From an uncultured Porphyromonadaceae bacterium (GTDB lineage Bacteria; Bacteroidota; Bacteroidia; Bacteroidales; Muribaculaceae): 5,789 bases of DNA. Positions within the stretch are counted from its first letter, which is position 1. Each line of letters opens with the position of its first letter. The position numbers and the translations under genes are program-made. The notes under the pieces were generated by a model, which had not been told where the DNA came from, made no database searches, and saw only the letters and a list, made by a program, of their open reading frames with translations. Location: contig URLF01000124.1 in the NCBI GenBank assembly GCA_900548705.1, positions 1 through 5,789 on the forward strand, given 5' to 3'. Shown piece after piece: positions 1-5,574 of this stretch.

Positions 1-191
1 ATCGAGTCGCCGAGGTCGGCATAGTGAAGGTGGAAACGCTCATGCCCTTCGAGGTGTGCGATTCGTTCACGATAGTCAACTGACGAGCGACGGATCACTC
101 CATGCACGTCATAACCTTTGTCGAGAAGAAACTCAGACAGGAAAGAACCGTCTTGGCCGGTCACTCCGGTAATCAAGGCAATATTCTTCAT
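1..191 (-). CDS. gmd: GDP-mannose 4,6-dehydratase, N-terminal part (runs off left edge)
   Basis: The reading frame opens at an ATG (191 to 189) and stays open to the window edge, giving 63 residues that begin MKNIALITGVTGQDGSFLSE. This is the typical start of GDP-mannose 4,6-dehydratase. TGVTGQDGS (residues 8-16) is the glycine-rich NADP-binding loop of an extended short-chain dehydrogenase, and GVIRRSS (about 31-37) followed by HYADLGDS at the visible end fits the family. The cytoplasmic enzyme converts GDP-D-mannose to GDP-4-keto-6-deoxymannose, the precursor of GDP-fucose and other deoxyhexoses for surface glycans; a GDP-fucose synthase gene (fcl) often follows it but would lie outside this window. 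No Shine-Dalgarno sequence is seen. The start lies 73 bases after the alaS stop and no clear promoter of its own is visible. The identification rests on the N-terminus only, but the match is distinctive. Confidence 0.93.
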   Translation of the reverse strand, partial: MKNIALITGVTGQDGSFLSEFLLDKGYDVHGVIRRSSVDYRERIAHLEGHERFHLHYADLGDS

Positions 192-236
192 CGTAGTGTA
201 TGTTTTTGATAAATTTTGGGTTCAATATGGAAGATT

Positions 237-266
237 GATGGAGGAGGGGAAACCGCCTCCTTCATC
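237..266 (-). terminator. Hairpin at the end of alaS (weak terminator candidate)
   Basis: In transcript sense this 30-base stretch folds as GATG-A-AGGAGG against CCTCCT-C-CATC with one internal mismatch and a short loop. It begins inside the alaS stop codon. No U tract follows (the next bases are AATCTTCC), so it does not meet the intrinsic-terminator pattern. It may slow or partly end alaS transcription, or protect the 3' end, while allowing read-through into gmd. Confidence 0.35.
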
Positions 267-2892
267 AAAAATGAGACAACAGTGACTCGAAGGCCACGGC
301 TATGCCGTCGGCATCCTTGCCACCTGCCTGGGCGAATCCGGGCTGACCGCCGCCACCACCCTTGATAGCCTTGGCGGCCTCGCGGACCATGGCGGAAGCA
401 TTCAGGCCGGTCTCAACCAGGTCGTTGGTAAGCATGACCGTCAACAGGGGTTTGCCCGAGACATCTACCGTAGCTCCGAGGAAAGCGGTCTTTTCGGGGC
501 TGTTGGCCCTGAGCTGGAAGGCTACATTCTTCACCACATCGGGAATACGGATACCGGTCATCACCGCTACCTTCACGCCGTTGCGCTCCTCGGCCTGCTC
601 CAGAATCTGCTTTGCGAGCATGGCGATACGTTCCTTCATGTATTCCTCGGCCTGCTGACGCAATTCGGTGTTCTCCTCAATCGACTTGCGCAGAGCTGCC
701 ACAACGTCTGGAGCGTTATGGAGCATCTGGCCGATTTCCCGGAGAGTATGCTGCAGTTCGCTGACAGCGTTTTCAACCTTTTCCCCGGTTATCGCCTCGA
801 TACGGCGGATTCCGGCAGCGATGCTGCTCTCGGAGATAATCTTGATCATACCGATGTTACCGGTATTGTCGACGTGGGTACCGCCGCAAAGCTCAACGGA
901 GTCACCGTAGCGGATGACACGCACCTCATCGCCGTATTTCTCGCCGAAGAGAGCCATCGCGCCCATCGCGCGGGCCTCCTCGATAGGCACATTGCGGTGT
1001 TCGTCACGCGCCATCGCCTTTCTGACATAGCTGTTGGCCAGACGTTCCACCTTCTCCAATTCCTCGGGGGTCACCTTCTGGAAATGGGAGAAGTCGAAAC
1101 GGAGAAGATCAGGCGACACGAATGAGCCTTTCTGCTCGACATGGGTCCCAAGCACCTCGCGCAACGCCTGATGAAGCAGGTGTGTCGCGGAGTGGTTGGC
1201 GGATGTTGCCCTGCGGGCATTGGTGTCGATACGAGCCTCGAACACAGCCTCAAGGTTGGTGGGGAGCTTGTATGTGAGATGCACCCCGATACCATTCTCA
1301 CGTTTGGTGTCGAAAATCTCGATGGTCTCCTCGCCGTCGGTCAGTGTGCCACGGTCTCCGACCTGACCACCCATCTCTGCGTAGAAGGGGGTCTGGCTGA
1401 GGATTATCTGGTAGAATTCCTTGTTTTTCTGTTTTACCTTGCGGTAGCGGAGGATATGGGCAGGAGCGGAAGTCTCGTCGTAACCGACAAACTCCTGCTC
1501 ACCTTCGCGCAGCACAACCCAGTCGGAGGTCTCGACGGCGGCGGCGTTGCGCGCGCGCTGTTTCTGCTGCTCCATCTCCGCATCGAAACCGGCCTGGTCG
1601 AGGGTCATACCGTTCTCTTTGAGAATCAGCTGGGTAAGGTCGAGGGGGAAGCCGTAGGTGTCGTAAAGCACGAATGCCTCCTTGCCTGAAATCTCGGTCT
1701 TTCCCTCCTTGCGGGCAACGGCGATAGCCTTGTCAAGCATTGCGATACCGTTGTCGAGGGTGCGGAGGAAGGAATCCTCCTCCTCTTTGGTCACCTTTAT
1801 AATGAGGTCGCGCTGTTTGGCGATTTCGGGATATGCGCCACCCATAAGCTCGATGAGGGTATCGACCAGACGATAGAGGAATGCCTCTTTCTGGTCGAGG
1901 AATGTATAGGCGTAGCGGACGGCACGACGCAGGATTCGGCGGATGACATATCCGGCCTTTGCGTTGGAGGGAAGCTGGCTGTCGGCAATCGAGAAAGCGA
2001 TTGTGCGGATATGGTCGGCGATGACACGCATTGCGATGTCCACCTTCACATCCTCGCCATATTTCTTTCCGGAAAGCTCGGCGATTTTGTTAATCATGGG
2101 GGTGAAGACATCGGTGTCGTAGTTGGAGGTCTTGCCCTGGAGAGCCATACAGAGGCGCTCGAATCCCATACCGGTATCAATCACCTTGGCGGGAAGCGGC
2201 TCAAGGCTGTGGTCAGCCTTGCGGTTGAACTGCATGAACACGAGGTTCCAGATTTCAATCACCTGAGGATGGTCTTTGTTGACCATCTCGGCACCGCTTA
2301 CCTTGCCGCGTTCCTCCTCGCTGCGGAGGTCTATATGGATTTCCGAGCAGGGACCGCAGGGGCCGGTCTCACCCATCTCCCAGAAATTGTCATGTTTGTT
2401 GCCGTTGATGATATGTGAGGCGGGAAGATGTTTCTCCCAATATGATGCCGCTTCGTCGTCGCGTCCCAGGCCTTCGGCCTTGGATCCTTCGAACACAGTG
2501 GCATAGAGACGCTCGGGATCAAGTCCGAGGACATCCACCAGGAATTCCCAGGCCCAGTCGATTGCTTCCTTCTTGAAGTAATCGCCGAACGACCAGTTGC
2601 CAAGCATCTCGAACATCGTGTGATGGTAAGTGTCGAGACCTACTTCCTCAAGGTCGTTATGCTTTCCGCTGACACGGAGGCATTTCTGGCTGTCGGTCAC
2701 GCGGGTCCATTTCGGCGCCTTGTTGCCAAGAATGATATCTTTGAACTGGTTCATACCGGCGTTGGTGAACATCAGCGTCGGGTCATCCTTGATTACCATC
2801 GGAGCCGAAGGGACAATCTGATGGCCCTTGCTCTGGAAGAACTGCTTGAAAGATTCGCGTATCTCGTTAGCAGTCTTAACGTTAGAATTCAT
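265..2892 (-). CDS. alaS: Alanine--tRNA ligase (alanyl-tRNA synthetase), complete
   Basis: This cytoplasmic class II synthetase charges tRNA-Ala with alanine and hydrolyses Ser/Gly-tRNA-Ala. Its 875 residues match the family length (E. coli has 876). The catalytic domain (about 1-240) shows FTNAGMNQFK (42-51), the motif 2 region HTMFEMLGNWSFGDYF (91-106), ETGPCGPCSE (175-184) and motif 3 DTGMGFERL (239-247). The tRNA-recognition helical part includes RRILRRAVRYA (318-328). The editing domain carries the zinc set HSATH (His567, His571) and ELCGGTH (Cys669, His673). A coiled-coil-like stretch (about 730-768) leads to the C-Ala domain with a glycine-rich GGGGGQPGFAQAGG (845-858). All key residues are present. 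The ATG at 2892 gives the usual N-terminal length; the leader is AT-rich without a Shine-Dalgarno sequence, as is usual in Bacteroidota. Long open frames on the opposite strand across this gene are composition shadows. Confidence 0.99.
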   Translation of the reverse strand: MNSNVKTANEIRESFKQFFQSKGHQIVPSAPMVIKDDPTLMFTNAGMNQFKDIILGNKAPKWTRVTDSQKCLRVSGKHNDLEEVGLDTYHHTMFEMLGNWSFGDYFKKEAIDWAWEFLVDVLGLDPERLYATVFEGSKAEGLGRDDEAASYWEKHLPASHIINGNKHDNFWEMGETGPCGPCSEIHIDLRSEEERGKVSGAEMVNKDHPQVIEIWNLVFMQFNRKADHSLEPLPAKVIDTGMGFERLCMALQGKTSNYDTDVFTPMINKIAELSGKKYGEDVKVDIAMRVIADHIRTIAFSIADSQLPSNAKAGYVIRRILRRAVRYAYTFLDQKEAFLYRLVDTLIELMGGAYPEIAKQRDLIIKVTKEEEDSFLRTLDNGIAMLDKAIAVARKEGKTEISGKEAFVLYDTYGFPLDLTQLILKENGMTLDQAGFDAEMEQQKQRARNAAAVETSDWVVLREGEQEFVGYDETSAPAHILRYRKVKQKNKEFYQIILSQTPFYAEMGGQVGDRGTLTDGEETIEIFDTKRENGIGVHLTYKLPTNLEAVFEARIDTNARRATSANHSATHLLHQALREVLGTHVEQKGSFVSPDLLRFDFSHFQKVTPEELEKVERLANSYVRKAMARDEHRNVPIEEARAMGAMALFGEKYGDEVRVIRYGDSVELCGGTHVDNTGNIGMIKIISESSIAAGIRRIEAITGEKVENAVSELQHTLREIGQMLHNAPDVVAALRKSIEENTELRQQAEEYMKERIAMLAKQILEQAEERNGVKVAVMTGIRIPDVVKNVAFQLRANSPEKTAFLGATVDVSGKPLLTVMLTNDLVETGLNASAMVREAAKAIKGGGGGQPGFAQAGGKDADGIAVAFESLLSHF

Positions 2893-2951
2893 CTCTATAT
2901 TGGGGTTTTATTTTTCTTCGAAAATTCGGTGTAATTGGGGAATTTCGGGCG

Positions 2952-2978
2952 CAAAATTACGAATTTTTCCCAAAAGTA
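2952..2978 (-). promoter_or_regulatory. Candidate alaS promoter boxes (Bacteroidota type)
   Basis: Two matches to the Bacteroidota -7 box TAnnTTTG lie upstream of alaS in the right direction: TACTTTTG (2978 to 2971) and TAATTTTG (2959 to 2952), 78 and 59 bases from the start codon. Neither has a clean TTTG -33 box at 19-21 bases. The first has only a T run near 2995-3000, and for the second the TTTG of the first box is too close. One of the two probably drives alaS, but the sequence does not say which. Confidence 0.4.
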
Positions 2979-3107
2979 GGTGTGACCTAAGGGTAAAAAA
3001 ATGGTAACAGGTCTATTTTTGCCCCTTATTCATGGCTCACACCACCAAACTGTTGTGCATTCGGGTTGTGATACTGCGAATTTTCGATGAAACGCCCCTG
3101 ACAGACT

Positions 3108-3152
3108 GGAATCCGCACCTATCCCCTCTCGGGGATTTAAAATGCGGATTCC
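3108..3152 (-). other. Nested perfect hairpin downstream of katA
   Basis: A 45-base structure starts about 18 bases after the katA stop codon. The outer stem is 10 perfect pairs, GGAATCCGCA (3108-3117) with TGCGGATTCC (3143-3152). Inside it is a 6-pair stem, ATCCCC (3121-3126) with GGGGAT (3131-3136), closing a 4-base loop. The stems are separated by an asymmetric internal loop (3 and 6 bases). No T run follows on either strand, so it is not a textbook intrinsic terminator. A role as katA 3'-end processing or stability element, or a termination site that does not need a U tract, is inferred. Confidence 0.6.
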
Positions 3153-3170
3153 ATATATGATATGTCGCTA

Positions 3171-4673
3171 TCAGCGGGTGGCACGTTTATCCCAGGAGGG
3201 ACGGGCGGGATCTTCTGCCACCAAAGCCTCGTCGAGATCTATTTTCAAGGCTGAGGCAAGCATATCGCCATATTCCGGATCGGCGTTGTGGCAGGCACGG
3301 ACATGTCTCTGCTTGATGAACAGGGGCACACCTTCCATCTGGGCCGCAGTGTTATCGCATGTGGCTTGCTTGTCTTCACTGCTCATCAGTCTCCAGAGTT
3401 TGCCCGGCTGGGTGTAATAGTCGTCGTCATACTCCCGCTCGTCATAATCATAGACCTCCCCCTGAATTTTCATCGGAGGTTCTTTGAGTGAGGGGGTATC
3501 CTGCCATTCGCCGAAGCTGTTCGGCTCGTAAGACAGTGTTGCCCCATAGTTGCCGTCGGTACGCATCTTGCCGTCGCGGTGGTAATCGTGGAAGGGACAC
3601 TTCGGCTGGTTTACCGGTATGGTGTTGTAGTTGACCCCAAGCCGGTAGCGTTGGGCGTCACCATATGAGAACAGGCGTCCCTGGAGCATCTTGTCGGGAG
3701 AAAATCCGATGCCTTCCACGATGTTGGCCGGATTGAAAGCCGCCTGTTCTATCTCGGCGAAGAAGTTTTCAGGGTTGCGGTTGAGTTCAAGGATGCCGAC
3801 ATCATGCAGGGGGAAATCCTTGTGATACCACACCTTGGTCAGGTCAAACGGATTTATGTGGTATTTCCTGGCCTCGTCCTCGGTCATCAGCTGCACCTGC
3901 ATCTTCCAGCGTGGGAAATCTCCACGCTCGATGGCCTCGAAGAGGTCGCGCTGGTGTGATTCGCGGTCTTTGGCGATGATCGCTTCCGCTTCCTGATCTG
4001 TCAGGTTTTTGATTCCCTGCAAGGTGCGCAGGTGGAATTTCACCCAGATACGCTGGTTGTCCGCATTGATAAAACTATAGGTGTGGCTTCCGAATCCGTG
4101 CATATGGCGATAGGAGTAAGGAATGCCGCGAGGGCTCATAGTGATTGTCACCTGATGAAGCGCTTCGGGCAGAAGTGTCCAGAAGTCCCAGTTGCTGTTA
4201 GGGCTGCGCATGTTCGTTTTCGGGTCTCGCTTGATGGCATGATTCAAATCCGGAAATTTAAGAGGATCACGTAAGAAAAAGACAGGAGTGTTGTTTCCGA
4301 CTAAATCCCAGTTGCCCTCTTCGGTGTAGAATTTCATGGCAAAACCGCGGATATCACGTTCGGCATCTGCCGCCCCACGTTCTCCGGCTACGGTAGAGAA
4401 ACGGACGAAACATTCAGTTTGCTTTCCGACTTCGCTGAAAATAGCTGCACGGGTGTACTTCGTAATGTCATGAGTGACGGTGAATGTGCCGTAAGCTCCC
4501 GAACCTTTAGCATGCATACGTCTTTCCGGAATCACTTCACGATCAAAATGAGCAAGCTTTTCAATAAGCCATGGGTCTTGTAACATGACAGGTCCGCGTT
4601 GACCTGCGGTTTGCGAATTCTGATTGTCGGCAATGGGACGACCGTTCGCGGCAGTTAGTTTTTTTTCTTCCAT
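3171..4673 (-). CDS. katA: Haem catalase (small-subunit, monofunctional), complete
   Basis: This cytoplasmic haem enzyme dismutates hydrogen peroxide to water and oxygen; in anaerobic Bacteroidales it protects during air exposure. The 500-residue length fits small-subunit catalases. The active-site stretch FDREVIPERRMHAKGSGAYG (43-62) carries the distal His54. GNNTPVFF (126-133) carries Asn127, and RLFSYGDAQRYR (333-344) carries the proximal haem ligand Tyr337 with Arg333. These correspond to His75, Asn148, Tyr358 and Arg354 of bovine catalase with a constant offset of 21. HMHGFGSHTYSFINADN (190-206) lies in the NADPH-binding region. No signal peptide is seen, and the C-terminus lacks the extra flavodoxin-like domain of large catalases. 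The ATG at 4673 gives the usual N-terminus; the bases just before it are AT-rich without a Shine-Dalgarno sequence. It has its own promoter and an OxyR-like operator, so it looks monocistronic and peroxide-regulated. The symbol follows common usage; some Bacteroides call it katB. Confidence 0.98.
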   Translation of the reverse strand: MEEKKLTAANGRPIADNQNSQTAGQRGPVMLQDPWLIEKLAHFDREVIPERRMHAKGSGAYGTFTVTHDITKYTRAAIFSEVGKQTECFVRFSTVAGERGAADAERDIRGFAMKFYTEEGNWDLVGNNTPVFFLRDPLKFPDLNHAIKRDPKTNMRSPNSNWDFWTLLPEALHQVTITMSPRGIPYSYRHMHGFGSHTYSFINADNQRIWVKFHLRTLQGIKNLTDQEAEAIIAKDRESHQRDLFEAIERGDFPRWKMQVQLMTEDEARKYHINPFDLTKVWYHKDFPLHDVGILELNRNPENFFAEIEQAAFNPANIVEGIGFSPDKMLQGRLFSYGDAQRYRLGVNYNTIPVNQPKCPFHDYHRDGKMRTDGNYGATLSYEPNSFGEWQDTPSLKEPPMKIQGEVYDYDEREYDDDYYTQPGKLWRLMSSEDKQATCDNTAAQMEGVPLFIKQRHVRACHNADPEYGDMLASALKIDLDEALVAEDPARPSWDKRATR

Positions 4674-4752
4674 AAAATAGATGTTAGTCGGAGGCGAAGT
4701 TTAAATAAACCGAAGTCTTTTTTATTCTTCTGTCCGGGTTTATAATATGTAA

Positions 4753-4784
4753 CAAAGATAGACCGATTTTGCTTGCTTGTCAAA
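4753..4784 (-). promoter_or_regulatory. katA promoter, Bacteroidota consensus TTTG-N20-TATCTTTG
   Basis: The -33 box TTTG (4784 to 4781) and the -7 box TATCTTTG (4760 to 4753) are separated by exactly 20 bases. This matches the established Bacteroidota housekeeping promoter (TTTG, about 19-21 bases, TAnnTTTG). The predicted start of transcription, near 4746, leaves a leader of roughly 70 bases before katA. No E. coli-type -35/-10 pair competes here. Confidence 0.85.
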
Positions 4785-4819
4785 CTGATAATTTCTATCT
4801 AAAGATAGAGAATAACTAT
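4784..4819 (-). promoter_or_regulatory. OxyR-like operator abutting the katA -33 box
   Basis: In katA sense the order is ATAG (4819-4816), 7 bases, CTAT (4808-4805), 6 bases, ATAG (4798-4795), 7 bases, CAGT (4787-4784). The classical OxyR pattern is ATAG-N7-CTAT-N7-ATAG-N7-CTAT. Three quarter-sites match fully; the centre is one base short and the last is degenerate. The centre is a strong dyad, CTATCT-two bases-AGATAG (4795-4808). The element ends at the -33 box, the usual position for a LysR-family activator. OxyR control of catalase is established in Bacteroides fragilis; its use here is inferred. Confidence 0.55.
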
Positions 4820-4853
4820 GAACAATCTTTAAAACCTCCGGTATTTTTTATTT

Positions 4854-4985
4854 CAAGTACATCTTTCACCCGGGTCATGTACTTCTTTTACCTTTTTCTT
4901 CTACATCATTTGCCAGAATGAAGTACTTCCTGTCACTCACTCTTTTACATGTTTGCCTGCACTCTTTTACTTGTTTTTCACCACT
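4854..4985. repeat. Array of six degenerate 22-bp direct repeats upstream of katA
   Basis: Units start at 4854, 4876, 4898, 4920, 4942 and 4964, with a decayed seventh at 4986. Within each unit bases 5-7 are TAC in all seven. T at 12 and T at 22 are also invariant in all seven, and T at 9 is invariant in the first six. The rough + strand consensus is cwwkTACwTstTtyvCc followed by four variable bases and T. The base after TAC alternates A, T, A, T, A, T, A, hinting at a 44-bp super-period. Units 5 and 6 are most alike: CACTCTTTTAC-n-TGTTT occurs at 4938-4954 and 4960-4976 with one mismatch. A 22-bp spacing places the cores on one helix face, which suggests a multi-site protein-binding array. 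No coding frame explains it. Confidence 0.75.
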
Positions 4986-4997
4986 GCGGTACAATAT

Positions 4998-5034
4998 AAA
5001 AAAAACTCCCGTCCTTCCTTTCGGAAGGCGGGAG
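4998..5034 (-). terminator. Intrinsic terminator after the glutamate dehydrogenase 3' end
   Basis: In transcript sense the stem is CTCCCG-CCTTCC paired with GGAAGG-A-CGGGAG, 12 pairs with one bulged base and a 4-base GAAA loop. It is followed directly by eight T residues (5005 to 4998). It starts 43 bases after the stop codon at 5078. The strong T run on the minus side and its absence on the plus side show that it ends leftward transcription from the gene to the right and insulates katA from it. Confidence 0.93.
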
Positions 5035-5077
5035 CCTTTATCTTAAAAATGACTATAGCTTTCTTATATCTTGCTGA

Positions 5078-5221
5078 TTATACGATACCCTGAGCCATCA
5101 TAGCTTTGGCAACCTTCATGAATCCGGCTACGTTAGCACCTTTCACATAGTTTACATATCCGTCGGCTTCAGTACCATACTGAACGCAAGCTTCGTGGAT
5201 ATTCTTCATAATGCTTTTCAG
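5078..5221 (-). pseudogene. gdhA: Glutamate dehydrogenase 3' remnant
   Basis: The last ~47 codons read LKSIMKNIHEACVQYG, then a stretch ending GYVNYVKGANVAGFMKVA and KAMMAQGIV before TAA. This is the conserved C-terminal helix region of hexameric NADP-dependent glutamate dehydrogenase (about 445 residues), which makes glutamate from 2-oxoglutarate and ammonia. The catalytic domain and most of the nucleotide-binding domain are absent. The stop codon and terminator are intact, so the lost part is entirely 5'. Either the gene was truncated by recombination or the contig switches to other DNA here. Family assignment is firm; the exact symbol (gdhA or gdhB) is not decidable. Confidence 0.88.
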
Positions 5222-5467
5222 TTGTACATAACCTATCAGAAAGCTTAACAACATATGGTAAAACTGTACGGTTTGGATCAGTGATCCAGGGGCATTCATA
5301 ATGTGAAGGAGAAGTTTGCTTTTTTTGTCTCCCTGTTCCGCTTTGTCTTCTATCTCATTTTCATTGAGGTTCTGGATCGCGGAACCGAATCCGTAAAAAA
5401 TACTGTTGATTACTATAAACAGCAGAAATAACATCCACCCGGCGACCGGATTATCACTACTATCCAT
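5078..5467 (-). CDS. Chimeric ORF: DUF21/CNNM membrane N-terminus fused to glutamate dehydrogenase C-terminus
   Basis: This 129-codon frame joins two unrelated families. Residues 1 to about 82 (from the ATG at 5467) look like the start of a hemolysin/CorC-type protein. They comprise a hydrophobic helix (WMLFLLFIVINSIFYGFG, about 11-28), a polar NLNENEIEDKAEQGDKKSK linker (33-51), LLLHIMNAPGSLIQTVQ, and a second hydrophobic stretch (HMLLSFLIGYV) that is cut short. From about residue 83 it becomes the C-terminus of an NADP-type glutamate dehydrogenase. Complete DUF21 proteins have several membrane segments, CBS domains and a CorC domain, all missing here. The ATG at 5467 is chosen over the in-frame GTG at 5473 because AAGGAG (5478-5473) lies five bases before it and would overlap the GTG. 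The product is unlikely to do either parent's job. The junction may be an assembly chimera. Confidence 0.8.
   Translation of the reverse strand: MDSSDNPVAGWMLFLLFIVINSIFYGFGSAIQNLNENEIEDKAEQGDKKSKLLLHIMNAPGSLIQTVQFYHMLLSFLIGYVQLKSIMKNIHEACVQYGTEADGYVNYVKGANVAGFMKVAKAMMAQGIV
5215..5230. other. Junction between Bacteroidota-like and Bacillota-like DNA
   Basis: The break falls where the protein changes from GYV (DUF21 part) to KSIM (glutamate dehydrogenase part). The Gln-Leu codons between them (CAA CTG) could belong to either side, so a few bases of microhomology are possible. No insertion-sequence ends, target duplications or long inverted repeats are seen. Left of it the signals are Bacteroidota type; right of it they are sigma-70 and Shine-Dalgarno type. 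Confidence 0.6.
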
Positions 5468-5472
5468 ATACA

Positions 5473-5478
5473 CTCCTT
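5473..5478 (-). promoter_or_regulatory. Shine-Dalgarno site deciding the ATG at 5467
   Basis: AAGGAG in an A-rich context lies five bases upstream of the ATG at 5467. It overlaps the alternative GTG start by one base, so the ATG is the better start. Such a strong site contrasts with gmd, alaS and katA in this window, which lack one. Confidence 0.75.
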
Positions 5479-5506
5479 TTTTCTGTGCGTATTATTAAGA
5501 TCATAA

Positions 5507-5528
5507 GGCATAAGCACACAGTTATGCC
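5507..5528. repeat. Inverted repeat in the leader of the DUF21 frame
   Basis: GGCATAA (5507-5513) and TTATGCC (5522-5528) form a perfect 7-bp inverted repeat around an 8-base centre. It lies just downstream of the -10 box, covering the expected transcription start. It could be a repressor operator or a leader hairpin. It has no following T run in the transcript sense, so it is not a terminator. Confidence 0.45.
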
Positions 5529-5534
5529 CGAAAA

Positions 5535-5563
5535 AGTATATCACCTTACTATTTATTCGTCAA
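5535..5563 (-). promoter_or_regulatory. Sigma-70/SigA-type promoter for the DUF21 frame
   Basis: TTGACG (5563 to 5558), a 17-base spacer and TATACT (5540 to 5535) match the general bacterial housekeeping promoter at 5 of 6 positions in each box with ideal spacing. It sits in the gap after the mazF stop codon and points at the DUF21 frame. This form is unlike the Bacteroidota katA promoter and supports a foreign origin for this end of the window. Confidence 0.75.
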
Positions 5564-5574
5564 GCAACTCCCTG

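Noticed and set aside
1141..1689. Long plus-strand open frame (182 codons), and similar frames of 98-135 codons at 362-658, 718-1125 and 2011-2418
   Set aside because: They lie wholly inside alaS on the opposite strand, have no recognisable domain, and reflect the GC-rich codon pattern of the real gene.
3038..3057. Imperfect inverted repeat (CACACCA with TGTTGTG)
   Set aside because: It has only seven positions with a mismatch and no useful placement; such pairs are common by chance.
2893..3107. T-box or other tRNA-sensing leader for alaS
   Set aside because: No specifier stem, antiterminator bulge or terminator hairpin is seen before alaS, and T-boxes are not typical of Bacteroidota.
3142..3491. 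Plus-strand open frames of 91 and 67 codons over the end of katA
   Set aside because: They are antisense to a fully supported catalase gene and show no family features.
4854..4985. CRISPR array
   Set aside because: The units are degenerate and contiguous at 22 bases, with no constant repeat and unique spacers, and no cas genes are near.
5471..5473. GTG start giving a 131-residue version of the chimeric ORF
   Set aside because: The GTG overlaps the AAGGAG ribosome binding site, whereas the ATG at 5467 sits at a proper distance from it.
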